Source of the DNA: Paulownia fortunei
Lineage: Eukaryota; Streptophyta; Magnoliopsida; Lamiales; Paulowniaceae
Length of the DNA stretch: 64,000 nt
Direction: 5' to 3'
Assembly (NCBI GenBank): GCA_019321725.1
Contig: CM033120.1
Location: 12,864,278-12,928,277, forward strand
Every line of letters starts with the position of its first letter. Position 1 is the stretch's first letter. Both the position numbers and the translations under genes were made by a program. Positions 49,196-62,100 of this stretch are shown here, piece after piece. Under the pieces are notes generated by a model. It was not told the DNA's origin. It worked only from the letters and a program-made list of their open reading frames with translations, and searched no databases.

Positions 49196-52100
49196 CTATG
49201 AGACAGTGGCTGGAAGCTTCTCTATGGTTTCACCAATCAACTCCTCCTCGGTGAAATGATCCTTTTTAACAGGAACATCTTCTATCTGCTGGGATGAGAT
49301 AACATCTCTTCAATAGCTCTTCTAGCAGCAGAAGCCTTATCATCATCTCTGACCTTGTCTTTCTCCACCTCAATTGCATTGGGCTGCTCAGATGTGTCAT
49401 CCTCTTGCTTTGGAGGTGGAACGAAAAAAGGTATTTTACCCTTCTGCCAATCATGCAGAATCACCTTTGCAGCAGTCATGAAGTCAGGTTCACCTCCCTA
49501 ACCAAAAGAAATAGCATCATCACCCCTGGACTCATGTACGACGACTGACAAGCATCTGACTTGTGTCAAAGATGACGACTTGTTGCCTTCCTAGAAGTTT
49601 GTGCTTCCAAGGTTCTTAATATTTTAGTCAGTACTGAGTGTTTGTGGTATCAAGAGAGGGTTACATCCTCATACATTTATCCAGAATGTTTGCCTATCTT
49701 CAAAAGTTTCCCAGTTGACTTGCATAGCTTAACAAGGAAGTCATTTTCACCCTCCCTGAAAACCAAGAAGTTTAAGCTTCTTTAAGTTTTAAAATGAAGA
49801 CTTGTAAAATTGTAAACAAATAGGGGTGCATATGCTCTGAGGTCATATGCAAATTGTTTGCCGTGAAAAAGTGTTAAGCAAATTCTGTAATTTTAGTAGA
49901 TATCCATATCACAAAGTCATGGAAGTAACAATATAAGCAATATGAGTGCATACTGCATACTTGGCATTGAATAATCTTAACAGATATATACAGTAGTAAA
50001 CAACACGTAACAAAATGAGAAAAAGGAAGATTAAGAGAGGAACTTCAATCAACAAATAATTTGGTAACAAAACTCAATGCTTCTGTTGATGCCTAACGGT
50101 ATAAAACTGAAAGCATACCAGTCACTTATCTTAAAAGCTGTCTTTAGGTGCTTCTTTTTCATACGTTTCAGAACTTCACCAACATGCTTGGCAGCATCCT
50201 GCGAATTTGTCACACGTACCTGAAGACAAAGTCAATCAGTGCGCAATATTTGGTGACAGAGAGCAGATTGACAGATAGCGTTAACATTAAAGATATATAA
50301 ATATCAAAAGGATTAGTTAGCAAACTCACAAAATAAATTGAGCCACTGCCAGTATGAGCCTAAAGCATTGTTGCAAAAATTTATTCCAATTACAGGGTCA
50401 TCTGTGCAAAATACATATTGCATAATTCCTGCAGCAGTTGATCGTTCAAGATTTCATGGAATGTGCAGCTTTTAATTCATACATGAAGAGTAATTAACCA
50501 TCAGTTAACCTGAAAGAGGAAAGTCCATTGCCTCTTGTCAGCTTCACAAAAAGATAAGTGCTTGACAAAATAATAAACGTTCTATCTTCACCCATATAAG
50601 GTCATAGGTGCTCATCCACTTGGTGAGAAGTATTCCACTGAATCTGACTCTTTATATCCCTTGGCTATGTTAATTATATATTTTTCCATTAGCAAGCAAC
50701 TCAAATAATCATCGATCATAACCCAACAAACACAGAGGACCATAAATAATGTTTCAGAGTTTTCAGTTTGCTCCCATCATTTTGAACCACATGTTGCATT
50801 ATCTTTGCATAACAAATCAAACTAAGGACCATCCATTCATCCGCATGATTATACCTTAAAGTTAATTCCTTTTTTTTCTTTTTCTAAAGTGTTATATAGT
50901 AGCCTGGTCGCAATAAATGTCAATCCCTCAATAAACGCTTACAAGTGCTGAGATATGATTGCCTAAACAATTTCTGAATCCCCTACTTTAGGTAGAATAT
51001 CACTCGGTTGATAGCGACAGGTCTAGACAGAATAAATTAACGCTCTTGTAGATCTAGCAGGCGATATATATGGCGACAAGTAATCACAGTTAAATTATAA
51101 GTACACAATAGAGAAATCGCAGAAGGGCCTCACTAATATTATAATCCTATAAGGGCCTAGGAAAGATTATAATGTATGTTATCTTCATGTCTCTTCAGTT
51201 TCATCTCTGCCATCCCCATTTATTCGCCAGAGTGAATCAAAACCTTTTACAAGAAAAAAATGAAAACAAAACTCCAACATAGCCAACCCCACAACAATAA
51301 GAAAAGGCAAAACATGGAACAACTCCTTGACCAGTTCCTTGAAATTAGCATTCACTACAACAGTTAAACTGTAGTCAGAGAAACAGGAGAAACTTCCCGA
51401 CATTTTGATCTCTGTTTCTGGTTAGTATACTTGATTAATAGTAGTAGTTTTATATGTTACACAAAAATCTTCTTACCAGTATCAGCATCAATCATTGAAC
51501 TTCAATGAAGTCCAGTTATAAATAAAGCATCAAGCAACATAAAAGATATGAGTGATCAAAGATCACTTACCACACCCTTCAAGACAATATCTGTTTCAGT
51601 GTCACTATTCTGATAAACAACGCCAGGGCAAAAAATAAGAAAGATCCTTTTGTGAGTGTAATGTATTGCCATACTTTAGTCTCCTGAGGAATAGGTACAA
51701 CCTTGCAAACCTATTCATCCAAAAGATACTATAAAATATTAGATAAATTAAGCCACGCGCTAGCTCCAACCCCCAGTTATCATTTTATATTCATATCATC
51801 CTCATTGGCATTATGATCAGCAGCCGTACTCAAAAAATCAAGAAGAGCAAGCAACACCAACAGGAAAATTGAATTAGAGGGCATATCAGGCACTAATATT
51901 TGAGAACTCCAATATGCATTCAGATCAAAGTCATCACTTATAAGCTATAAACCAATAACCGTTCACTTCAACTGTATTATTAAAACAAGAACCCATTTTA
52001 GTGCTTAAGTCAAAAGATTATATAGTTAAACTATTCACTTTGTTCAGCACTCTGAACAACTGAAAGTTGAATAAAATAATTTCTCCTCTGTTAAAAAAAA

Positions 52101-54651
52101 TATCAAGGCGAATGAAGTACAATTTGGTATAGTTTCATTAAACGATAAAGAGCAATGCTTGGCATTATCTCAACTAAGAAATAGCCAGATTCCAAAACAA
52201 TAGAAAACTTAAGAAAAAGTAGGCCAAGGAAGGGATTCAACATATTGCCATATGCAAGGTACTATGCTTCACAAATCATTCACTCCTTTTTTCTGTAGTA
52301 GGCAACATAAACTGTGCGCAGGTTAAAAGATGAAATTATAATAGAAGGACCGTGAAGATGTGATTCTTTCACAAATAAGTAAAAGTCTTGTCCAGACATG
52401 GGCATGCCGGCATGCCTTCCAAATGCTCAAGAGAAGATAACTAACACTGAGAAACAATTACTTTATAATAAAAGGACATCATAAAGAAGTGATCCCAATT
52501 GTTAGTACATGGCAGCATAAAAGGATCCTATGCTACCAAATTTACCAGACTATGGTGCCTAAAGGAACAATTCTCATGCAGATTCATAAAAAAAGATGAA
52601 AAATATAAGAAAGGTATGCTATTTTTCTGCTTGCCAACTGTGTCACTCATCAATTCACAATGAACAAGTGCAAGCAATTGATGTATTATAATTGGTATGG
52701 TACAAGTAGAGAATTACATTCGTTGTATGCAGAGTATTGATAACTGATGATTTCCCAACATTATTAATCCAACAAATCCCACAGATATAGCTTGCTTGTC
52801 ACTTTTCAAACGAGCAGAATTGTCTCAACACTGATAGAATAGAACCCTTAAAGTAAAACAGACCAAAAAAAGGCGTTAGCATTCAAACAATGTCCAAATA
52901 CCGGTAGAAAAATGGACAAGCCCACACGTGCATAAAGATCATGCAGTAAGTATGAAGGTCTCCAACAAGAATGCTAAATGGGAATATGTTGGCAAATGTA
53001 GTTGTTTTCGTAGCTTGGTACAGATAGAGAGTTCTCTCTCCATTTTCTTCTGAGACCCGGGAAAAACAAAGAAACAACCATGTTACAACTTGCATTTGCT
53101 CGTTATAACCAAAAAATAACATAATTTTTATATCATTTGCAGAAGGAAAATATTTCTTAGAGATCTAAAAAGGGATCCGCACTTTCCACCTATCACGCAT
53201 TTTTTATGAAGGTAATGACAGCAAGTAAGCCTTGGCTCAAGCAGGACTGTATCCAAATTGTATGTCTGCATGGCATGATATTTGATAAATTTTAAGGGAA
53301 AATTCTAGCCCAGACCAGGTTAGTTAGGTCGAACCAAGTAAATCACATTGCAAGTGAATTATACTTGTCTTGTGCTTGTGATTGGTGTACAATCCAAGGA
53401 AAGTCCAAGGAGAAAGTTCAATCACATGGGCAAACCAGGTATAGGCAAGAATTTTCCAATTTTAAGATGTTCTCTTACAAACATGATCACCATCACAGGA
53501 TGAAGAAGATGAGACATAAAAAAAGACAGCGAAAAAAATGATCACGCCCTCTTATTGATGTGCCACTCACTTAAATTGATGATTCATTTACATTAGATTT
53601 TCACTGAATTTTCAAGGTGAGAAGTCAATAGCATACCTTCCAAATGATCTGTTTATATTTTGCATGAAAAGCAAGAGTAGGGTATTCCTTGGAGAGAATT
53701 CTAAGCCATCCTTTCGTTGCCCAAGCTGGAACTAAATCACACTGCACAGAGAGAGAGAGGGAGCAAAGGGTTAAAAAAGGGGCTCACTTAAGACATAAGA
53801 ACTAATGCTCTCGCGCATATCCAACATCTAAGAAGTACCAACCTTGTTTAATAGAAGAATCATGTGTTTATGCTTACAATGCTCCTTCAAATGCTTCTCC
53901 AAATGGTAGCATCTTGTGCCTTGCGGACCTCTGGCATCTAAAACCTGTCCATTCGAGAACGACTGCCAACTAAACCCCATTGCAAAGACATGACCAGACA
54001 CAGTAAAAAGAGTCCTGCCAAAAACAGCATATGACATGTCCAAAACTATATTTAAAAAAAAAAAAAAGTTTGAACATAAAAATATCTTAAAGGACACCAT
54101 CCACACATTTTTTCTACTCATATCAGAGTATTCTATTTTAAACTTGTAATGAAGAAAAAGCAAATCCTTCTAATCAACTTTACATTGGAGAATAGAAAGA
54201 TTCAAAATACCCAAGACGTTTAATCATGGTGTATAATATTTTATTCATCCAAATTAACTGTTCAAAGGATTTCTTCCCAGCTGAGATCCAAAAAATTCTT
54301 GCAAAGGTCGCAACTTCCTGAATTGTTATTACCCAGAACCACTACGCATGTTTTTGATCGATCACTCCAGGCAAAAAGCATATTCATGTAGATAATTAAG
54401 AGCAAGAGAACTACACAATGCCAAATACTTTAGAAAACCATCCAATGGGAGGAGGACAAATATTCTACCTGGACAACAACATCCGAAGAGTCGATCACTT
54501 TGTAGAGCTCTCCCCATATGCGTTTACTTAGACCTTTTTCAAACTTCGCGCGCCGCACAAGATCTCTGAACCCATCTTCAACTCCTTCAGCAGATGCAGT
54601 GCATTTTCGAATTACCAGAACAAAATTATCATTCTCGATAGCAATCAGCAT
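49196..54651 (-). pseudogene. NUG2/NOG2-type nuclear GTPase, frameshifted and 5'-truncated copy
   Basis: Active relatives are circularly permuted GTPases needed for 60S ribosomal subunit maturation and export. Exon remnants on the minus strand: about 54651-54469 ([20 protein letters not shown]), 53944-53843 (DARGPQGTRCYHLEKHLKEH), 53741-53637 ([20 protein letters not shown]), 52846-52718 (SDKQAISVGFVG), 51710-51571 ([20 protein letters not shown]), 50219-50119 (VRVTNSQDAAKHVGEVLKRM), 49755-49698 and about 49500-49196 ([17 protein letters not shown]). Introns are retained, so it is not a retrocopy. Compared with the recalled family sequence, reading frames break near 53657, 52815, 52763, 51648 and 49298. 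The P-loop GYPNVGKSS is lost, the DxPG aspartate is gone, DARDP is DARGP, and the donor after 49698 is AT instead of GT. About 200 N-terminal residues are missing. It cannot encode a working GTPase. Confidence 0.88.
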
Positions 54652-54726
54652 AACCCAAACTCAAAGGATTCATTATACCATAACATCAGCCATATTTTGC
54701 TCACCTTCAGAACAAAAGTATTCATT

Positions 54727-55555
54727 TGTGAGGTCATCTTTTAAATAGACAATTTTCAAAAAACAAAGTAAGGTCAAAACTTCAAAAATATATAAAAAAT
54801 ATATTATTTTATTTATGTGAAAATAATTTCTTTTGATTTTTTTTTAAATATAATGTTTGTTGTATTATTAAATACTATGTAATTAAGTTGAAGTCTCCTA
54901 TTTTATTTTGAAGATTCCGAACAATTTGCAATAGTGAAATTATAATGATATTTATGTATAAAAATTAATTTATAATACTCCTATGTGATTAAAAAGATCT
55001 TAAAATTTAAATTTTAATAATATTCATTGTAATTTTAATAATGATACTTTTGTTACAAGTTAGATGGCTGTGAATAATGCTTGTAAATAGTATGAATAGC
55101 ACCACTTTTATATTAAATAAATTATTATAAATACATAATATTGTGAGGTCATTTTTTAAATAGATCATTTTTTTTAAAGTAAGGTCAAAACTAAATCATG
55201 AAGTTCAAAAATATATAAAAAATATATTATTTTATTTAAGAAAAAATGCATGTGAAAATATTTTTTTTTTATTTTTTTAAATATAATGTTTGTTGTATTA
55301 TTAAATACTATGTAATTAAGTTGAAGTCTCCTATTTTATTTTGAAGATTCTGAACAATTTGCAATTGTGAAATTATAATGATATTTATGTATAAAAATTA
55401 ATTTACAATACTCTTATGTGATTAAAAATATTTTAAAATTTAAATTTTGATAATATTCATTCTGATTTTAATAATGATAGTTTTGTTACAAGTTAGGTGG
55501 TTGTGAATAATGATTGTAAATAGTATGAATTGCACCACTTCTACATTGAATTTTA
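54727..55555. repeat. Tandem duplication of about 415 bp upstream of the NUG2-like pseudogene
   Basis: The AT-rich unit starting GTGAGGTCAT occurs at 54727 and again at 55143 and stays alignable to phrases such as TATGAATAGCACCACTTTTA (near 55091) versus TATGAATTGCACCACTTCTA (near 55523). Shared interior blocks include GTTGAAGTCTCCTATTTTAT. It starts within about 80 bp of where NUG2 similarity ends and may be tied to the truncation event. Confidence 0.88.
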
Positions 55556-55559
55556 GTTG

Positions 55560-56180
55560 TTATATAATTATACAAACTTTGAACTATTTGCTATTATCAT
55601 TAGCAACCACTTAATATATTTTTTGTATTGTAATGGCTATTATTTGTAATAAAAATTTGACGTGTTTTTATAATTGACAGTAATAAAAAAATAATACAAA
55701 ATATTTTGCTTGAGTTTTGAGCCAGAAAGATGGGAACAAACGCACAATGGCGGCTGACGAATAAGCTTATGATGAAAATCTAATATAAAAGATGTTTGAG
55801 GGAAAATACTATAATTAATGTAAATTAAAAAGACAAAGTATTTTTAAAGATAAAATGTTAAAATAACTAAATTTGGGTTGAAGTGCCATTTACTATAAAA
55901 GTTTAAAAGTCTAATTGCTGAAATTTGTCAATCGATGTTGCACTTAAAAATTTATTAATTACTCTTCAATACAAAAGCGCAAGCCTTTAATAATGAAACG
56001 CTATTATTTCGGGTACTGCAACTGCAGATAATTGCAGGAAAGGAACCGAACGTGATCGGACCTGAAGCTTCATCTTCATGTTTCAAACGAAGAACAGCGA
56101 TTTGCTAGCTAACTCCAAGATGATTATTATCCTTCCGCCAATAAATTGAATATCTGGAGTCTGAAGAAGACGCATATCCG
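55560..56180. other. Upstream region of the LRR gene
   Basis: AT-rich up to about 55.97 kb, then a more GC-balanced leader (56030-56180) with CGCATATCCGCC just before the start codon. No clear TATA box is seen close to the start. Confidence 0.4.
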
Positions 56181-56182
56181 CC

Positions 56183-59100
56183 ATGGATCGAGTCCTAAAA
56201 GCTGCGCGCGCTTCCGGTTCTCTTAACCTCTCCAATCGCTCTCTCAGGCCAGTTCTCGATATGCGAATTTCAGTTTTACGGCTGAAATTGCATATCGTTT
56301 TTCATTTTATTTTGCTGCATCTACACGGTGTATGAAAATCTTCTCATATTTTCTGCATTATGATTGCTGATCACAGAGAAGTGCCCGATGAGGTATACAA
56401 AAGTTTGGATGCGGTTGGTGGGGATGAGAAGTGGTGGGAGGTAATTACTTGTGGATTTTCTACATTTTCGTTGCTGAGCCTAATGATATTATATGTGTAG
56501 AGACGATACTCTCCTTTCACGCGTGTACCAGTGCAGTTTATTGGTCTCATGGTATATTTACAGGCTGTGGAGCTACAGAAGTTGATTCTAGCTCATAATG
56601 ATATTGAATCACTGAAGGACGATTTGAAGAATTTGCCTTTATTAGTGGTACTGAATGTTAGTCACAATAAGCTTTCACAACTCCCAGCAGCTATTGGAGA
56701 GTATGCTATTTGAACCTCTTTTAACTATGCAATATTTGAAATCACTTTCTGTTTGAGCTGGAAAACAGAGATTTGAAGAACGCTTGAAATGAATTTGATC
56801 TCAATTTGGCAGGCTTCACATGCTTAAATCATTAGATGTGTCATTTAATTCCATAGTGGAAATCCCTGAAGAAATTGGATCAGCAGCTTCTCTGGTGAAG
56901 TACGTGCTCTTAGTGTTATCTCCTGTCTTAGTTGTTAGCGCTCTATTTGGTTCAAGGTTCACAGATTTTAATGAGGAAAATAAAATGCTAGGACAAAAAG
57001 CAAAATTAAAGAACTTCAAAATCCCAATTTTGTTTAGTTGTCTAGGGAAAACATTAAGGAAAACAGTGGGGAAGAGGGAGGTGATAGATGTGTTGGAGAC
57101 AGAGAGAGGAGCAAATAATCCTCATCAGGCCTTTTCCTCATTTTCCTCACCTTTTTGTGAGAAATATGACTTTTACCCCAAGTGTTTTTTTTTGTATTTT
57201 CCCTAGCAAACAAACAGCCAAAATTATTCTCCCTAGTATTTTCTTTTCTTTTTCTCACTAAAACCCTTGTATCAAACAGGGTGTAACTGTTTGAACAGAA
57301 TAGGAAATGCAGCTTCTCACGTGCACTTGTGATTGTTTACCACACTATATCTGTCAATAGAGATGTGAGGTGGATTTGCCTGCTTTGGCAGAAGGTCTTG
57401 ACTTGTCTGTGTTGGCTGCAGGTTTGATTGTTCAAATAACCAACTAAGCTCTCTCCCTAGTTCCCTTGGACATTGCATAAATTTGTCAGAACTGAAGGTA
57501 AATATTTATATGATGCATGTTGTGTTCAGAAGCTTGAAGTGTGTCTTATGATATGTCTCTTTTCTAAGATTTCGACATTGGATGCTGAAATTTTTTATGT
57601 CTGTAATTTTCTGCCATGAAAGCTTTTTCTTGCTGGACAGCTGGAGTTTTGATTAGCATATCACTAGCAACAACTCCCATGTTGTGCCTAAAAATGAAAT
57701 TAAATGGTATTTTGCGGATTAACTACTTGGTTATATAATCCAAAAATGAGATATCACTAATTCATAACATGTTAAGCAACTGCACTTGTACTGTTGACAC
57801 TGATGCCCTTTAGATTCAAATAATGTTAAGTGGCAAGGATGAAATTTTTTGTTAATTGATTTCATAATATAATCAAGAGTACTATCTGCCATTATGTTTG
57901 TGGATGGCCTATTTGTTAAGAAGTTCATACTTGAAGTCTCATGCCAGCTTATAAATTTGTACAGACCTGACATCTTGTTCACTTTTTCAAAACAAACACA
58001 TAAACAAACAACAATGATTATGGGACACGAATAATGTACTAGTTGCTTCATATGAGCTGGTCATAATTCTGTTCTAATATGCTGGGTTTTATCACCGGGA
58101 TGCACATGAGAAGTGGATACCAAGTTTTAGGATTTCAGTTTTTTCTGATGTATACAATATCTGAGATACCCTTAGTTGGGAAGACAGTCCCAGTTCCAGC
58201 ACGTTCAATAGCTTCTCTTTGTAATTATACTTCTATCAACCTCAAGAAGTTATTTTTGTTCCTTACATCTTGATGCCACTTTTTTAAGTGATATGCTTTT
58301 CTATTAGAGCATTTTGGTGATCTTCTCAGGCATCAAACAATAACATTTCCTGCTTGCCAGAAGAGCTAGCAAATTGTTCAAAATTAACAAAGTTGGATAT
58401 AGAGGTATGGGAAAGACAACGAAAAGTATTTCATGGATCTATTATTTGCTCCCCCTGCGCCGCATTATGTCAATTAAGATCAATGACTTTGGGTTTTAAT
58501 CATGTTATTCTTCTTTTTGACAGGGAAACAAGCTAGAAATGCTGTCTAATAATTTCATTGCATCATGCACTATGCTTACGGAACTCAACGCATGTAAAAA
58601 CCTGTTTCTGCTTCAACTCTGTTATTTAGTTTCTTGCAGTTTGATAAATTTTTGAAGTTTTTCTACTTTTAACTTTTTAGCTAAAAATTTACTAAGCACT
58701 CTGCCAGAGAGTATTGGACGCCTTTCACGTTTAATTAGGCTTGATCTTCACCAAAACAGTGAGTAATTCCAGCTTTGATATTGGCTATTTGTTAATTCTT
58801 TGCATGTTTTGAACATCTAAATTTTAACCATTCTTGTCACTCTGTTACTGGGTACTCATTTATGCCTCAGCTGATATAGTATATATTCTGCAGGAATTTC
58901 CTCGATCCCATCATCAATAAAGGCCTGCTCATCCCTTCTAGAGTTTTACATGGGGTCAGTTCAATTTCTTTGGGTCGGGATTCAGGACTATTCCTCTATT
59001 GCACTTTCTATATCTAAATATCTATCCATCCTTTTTCTTTTCTTGGATATGTCTCTTTTTACAGGAACAATGCACTGTCTTCATTGCCCGCAGAAATTGG

Positions 59101-62100
59101 ATCATTGATTCAGCTGGGGACATTTGATCTGCATTCAAACCAGGTGGCTGTTTCAAAATCACATTCAAAGTTGCTGAACCATAAATTTCTGTACAATTTT
59201 GAGAAGAGACTCTCTCCAATATTTTATAAAAGTTTGATTGGGTTTAGTCCAATTCTTAACTTCTTTCGTTATGGCAACCTCATATATTAACTGGTGTTCT
59301 GCTGTCAATTGTCTCTTTGTGGATGCAGTTGAAAGAATATCCCGTGGAGGCATGCAGCTTGCGTCTTTCAGTTCTTGATCTGTCTAATAATTCACTGTCT
59401 GGTTTGCCTCCTGAGATTGGTAAGGTTAGCATCTTTTTTCCTAATAAACATGAAGAGACATATACTAATCATATTTATCTCCTGCCAAATTTTCCTAAAT
59501 TGTAGATTTCAGACGTGGGGCTCTAAGGACAAACCAATCCATAATGATCTCACCACTTCCAATTTTTTGTGTCAGTCTGGATTCTAATTCTGTAATGTTA
59601 TGTATAATTCTATATGGTGGTTCATGGTTGTGCTGTTGGGGTGTGGCCAACTAATGTTCAGGAGCAGAATTTAGTGGGGAATCTTTTGCATCCACTTTCC
59701 TCCTCCTTGCAGACTAGCAAATGTTGGTAGCATTTTGATATTGTCTGATTGGAGCTGTCTGAAGAGGCTGTCTGTTAAGATGATACAATATACAAATCAA
59801 AACTGGCATATCTATTTCCTTGGGAATGTGTTGCAATATTTAAAACTCAGCTGTAACCATGACATGAGTGCTTTCATCTGTTCCAGCTAAAGTACTGGAG
59901 TCAATTATTATAGTAATATACTGTGGTATAGCCCACTACTTTCATGTCCGACAACTGAGTTTTCCTTTTGTTTCTATTTTGTCTTTTGAGGAGGTTGCGA
60001 GTGCTCTTGATTCAATTTTGAAAGAAAGTGTGATCAGTTTCCATGATAAAGAGGGGATCAGTGCTTGAGATAATGTATATGCTACTATATTAACTCATTA
60101 CTTTTGTGCTTTGTTGTAATTCAGTGTTAGAATTAGTTTTGAATATGAAAAGTTTAATATTCTTGTCTCTGTGTTTCATTGTACTCTCCAGTAACTCAAA
60201 TCAACTCAGTTAAACCTTACACATACTTTTAATTCTGATTATTTCACAAATATTGTTAGGAGCCATGTAAAATTTTCATTGGTTTCCGCTCCATTGCTAA
60301 TATCCTTGTATGTATATAAAAGCTAATGTGAGCTGCATTGTCATATCTAGGCTTGATGACAACACTGCGGAAACTTTTACTTACTGGCAATCCATTGCGA
60401 GCACTTCGGAGGTGTGAACCAGTGTTTTGTTATCTGATTTAGCATTCTTCGTGCTTGTTTAAGAGTTGACTAAACAATTTGTTCTCATTCAGCTCCCTGG
60501 TATATGGACCTACACCTGCTCTATTGAAGCATCTCCAAAGCAGACTCCCAACGGATGAAGGTGAATTGGTTCTTGATTGTTGTTGAGGCAGCATTTGAGT
60601 AATTTGCATCACGAACCCCTGAATTTAGAATTGTTTCCAACTTGAATTGCTTTGTTTCGCTTTCTAGATTTCATGTTAACCTGCTCCAAGTTGGTCTGTT
60701 TAGTGTCTGAACATTTACATAAATCATTATTGCATGTAGAGTCTGCATCAACCACAGCTGTGAAAGTGGATGTTGTCACCATGGCTGCTCGGTCGTCTCT
60801 CATTTCAAAGGTAATGTCCCTGGGATATAGGTATTGGTATCCATCTAAATTGAGATTTAGTTACTAGCATACAAGATGGACATCAGCATGTAAATTCATG
60901 GGATACGTGGTCCTTGAAAAAGTGTGTATTCTGATGACAAATCTAATCAATAATGCATCCTTCTTTTCTGCAATCTCTCTTAATTCTGCTTTTGTTATCT
61001 GTCCACTGTCCAACGGTTTTAGTATCTCCAACACTATTACCTCTCAGGAACTTTCTTTAGCTGGACGAGACTTGGGTGCTGTCCCATCAGAAATATGGAA
61101 GTCGAGCGATGTTACGAAAGTCAATCTCTCAGGTTGTTCAATTGAAGAGTTACCCTGTGAGCTTAGATCTTGTGTCTCCCTTGAGGTAAACATTATATAG
61201 ATTGCATCTATTTGCTAACATAAAGGCCTGGGTTTGGGATTAAAGAAAATGAAAATGCATCCTTTGAAATAATAGCGGCTCTGAAATGCATCCATGGGAA
61301 CGAATCTAGTTTGAAACTTGTGGTATGCATCATATATCGTATCCACGTTCCCAACTTAATGAGTTGAATTCATTTTTGATTGTCCGTCAAGGTGATTTAT
61401 TGTTCTGGATTATCTTTTGTTGAGAGGCTATTTGTTTTATTTGCTGAATTTTGCCTCTGGTGGTTACTATTCTCTCAGTATGGAGATTTATGTCATCCTC
61501 AAACTTAATTTGATTCCCAGCATGTGCAAAACTACCTCTTGTGAAGTCAACTTAATTTGATTTATGTATTAGGATCATACGGTTCTTTCTTAATTCTGCT
61601 GAATTGCAGACAGTCTTCTTTGTATTCCGTATTAGTTTAGAAATTTATATAAACCGAACAAGCCTTATCTGCTAGTTTTGTAATATTACTCATCAAACAA
61701 ATTCGACTTGCAGGCTTTGATTTTGTCCAAAAACAAGATAAAAGAGTGGCCTGCTGCAGTTTTGGCTTCCCTTCCTAAACTTTTGTGCTTGAAACTGGAT
61801 GGTAATCCACTCAGAAAGGTGAATATAATTTATGGATTTTTTCTTGTTCCAAAGCATTTTTTGGTTCTGGCCATCATGCTTCAACTTGCCTTTTGGAGGG
61901 AGAACACATGCTCTAAAGGTCAATTAATGTTGAAGGCAATTCTTGCTAAATACTCGAATATCTTTGGTCAACATTGAACATTGCTTCAGCCAAATTTGCA
62001 CATTGGTGATTTTTTTCCTTCCTCACCAATATAATTTGCCAATTGAAAGCCTGAGTCCTGAGAATATATTGTGAAGCCTAAAGCTGGCACTTGTACAGGG

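Noticed and set aside
59868..60068. Open frame in the LRR-gene intron with [19 protein letters not shown] wording
   Set aside because: It lies inside intron 11, lacks splice-compatible phase with the flanking LRR exons and shows no recognisable domain.
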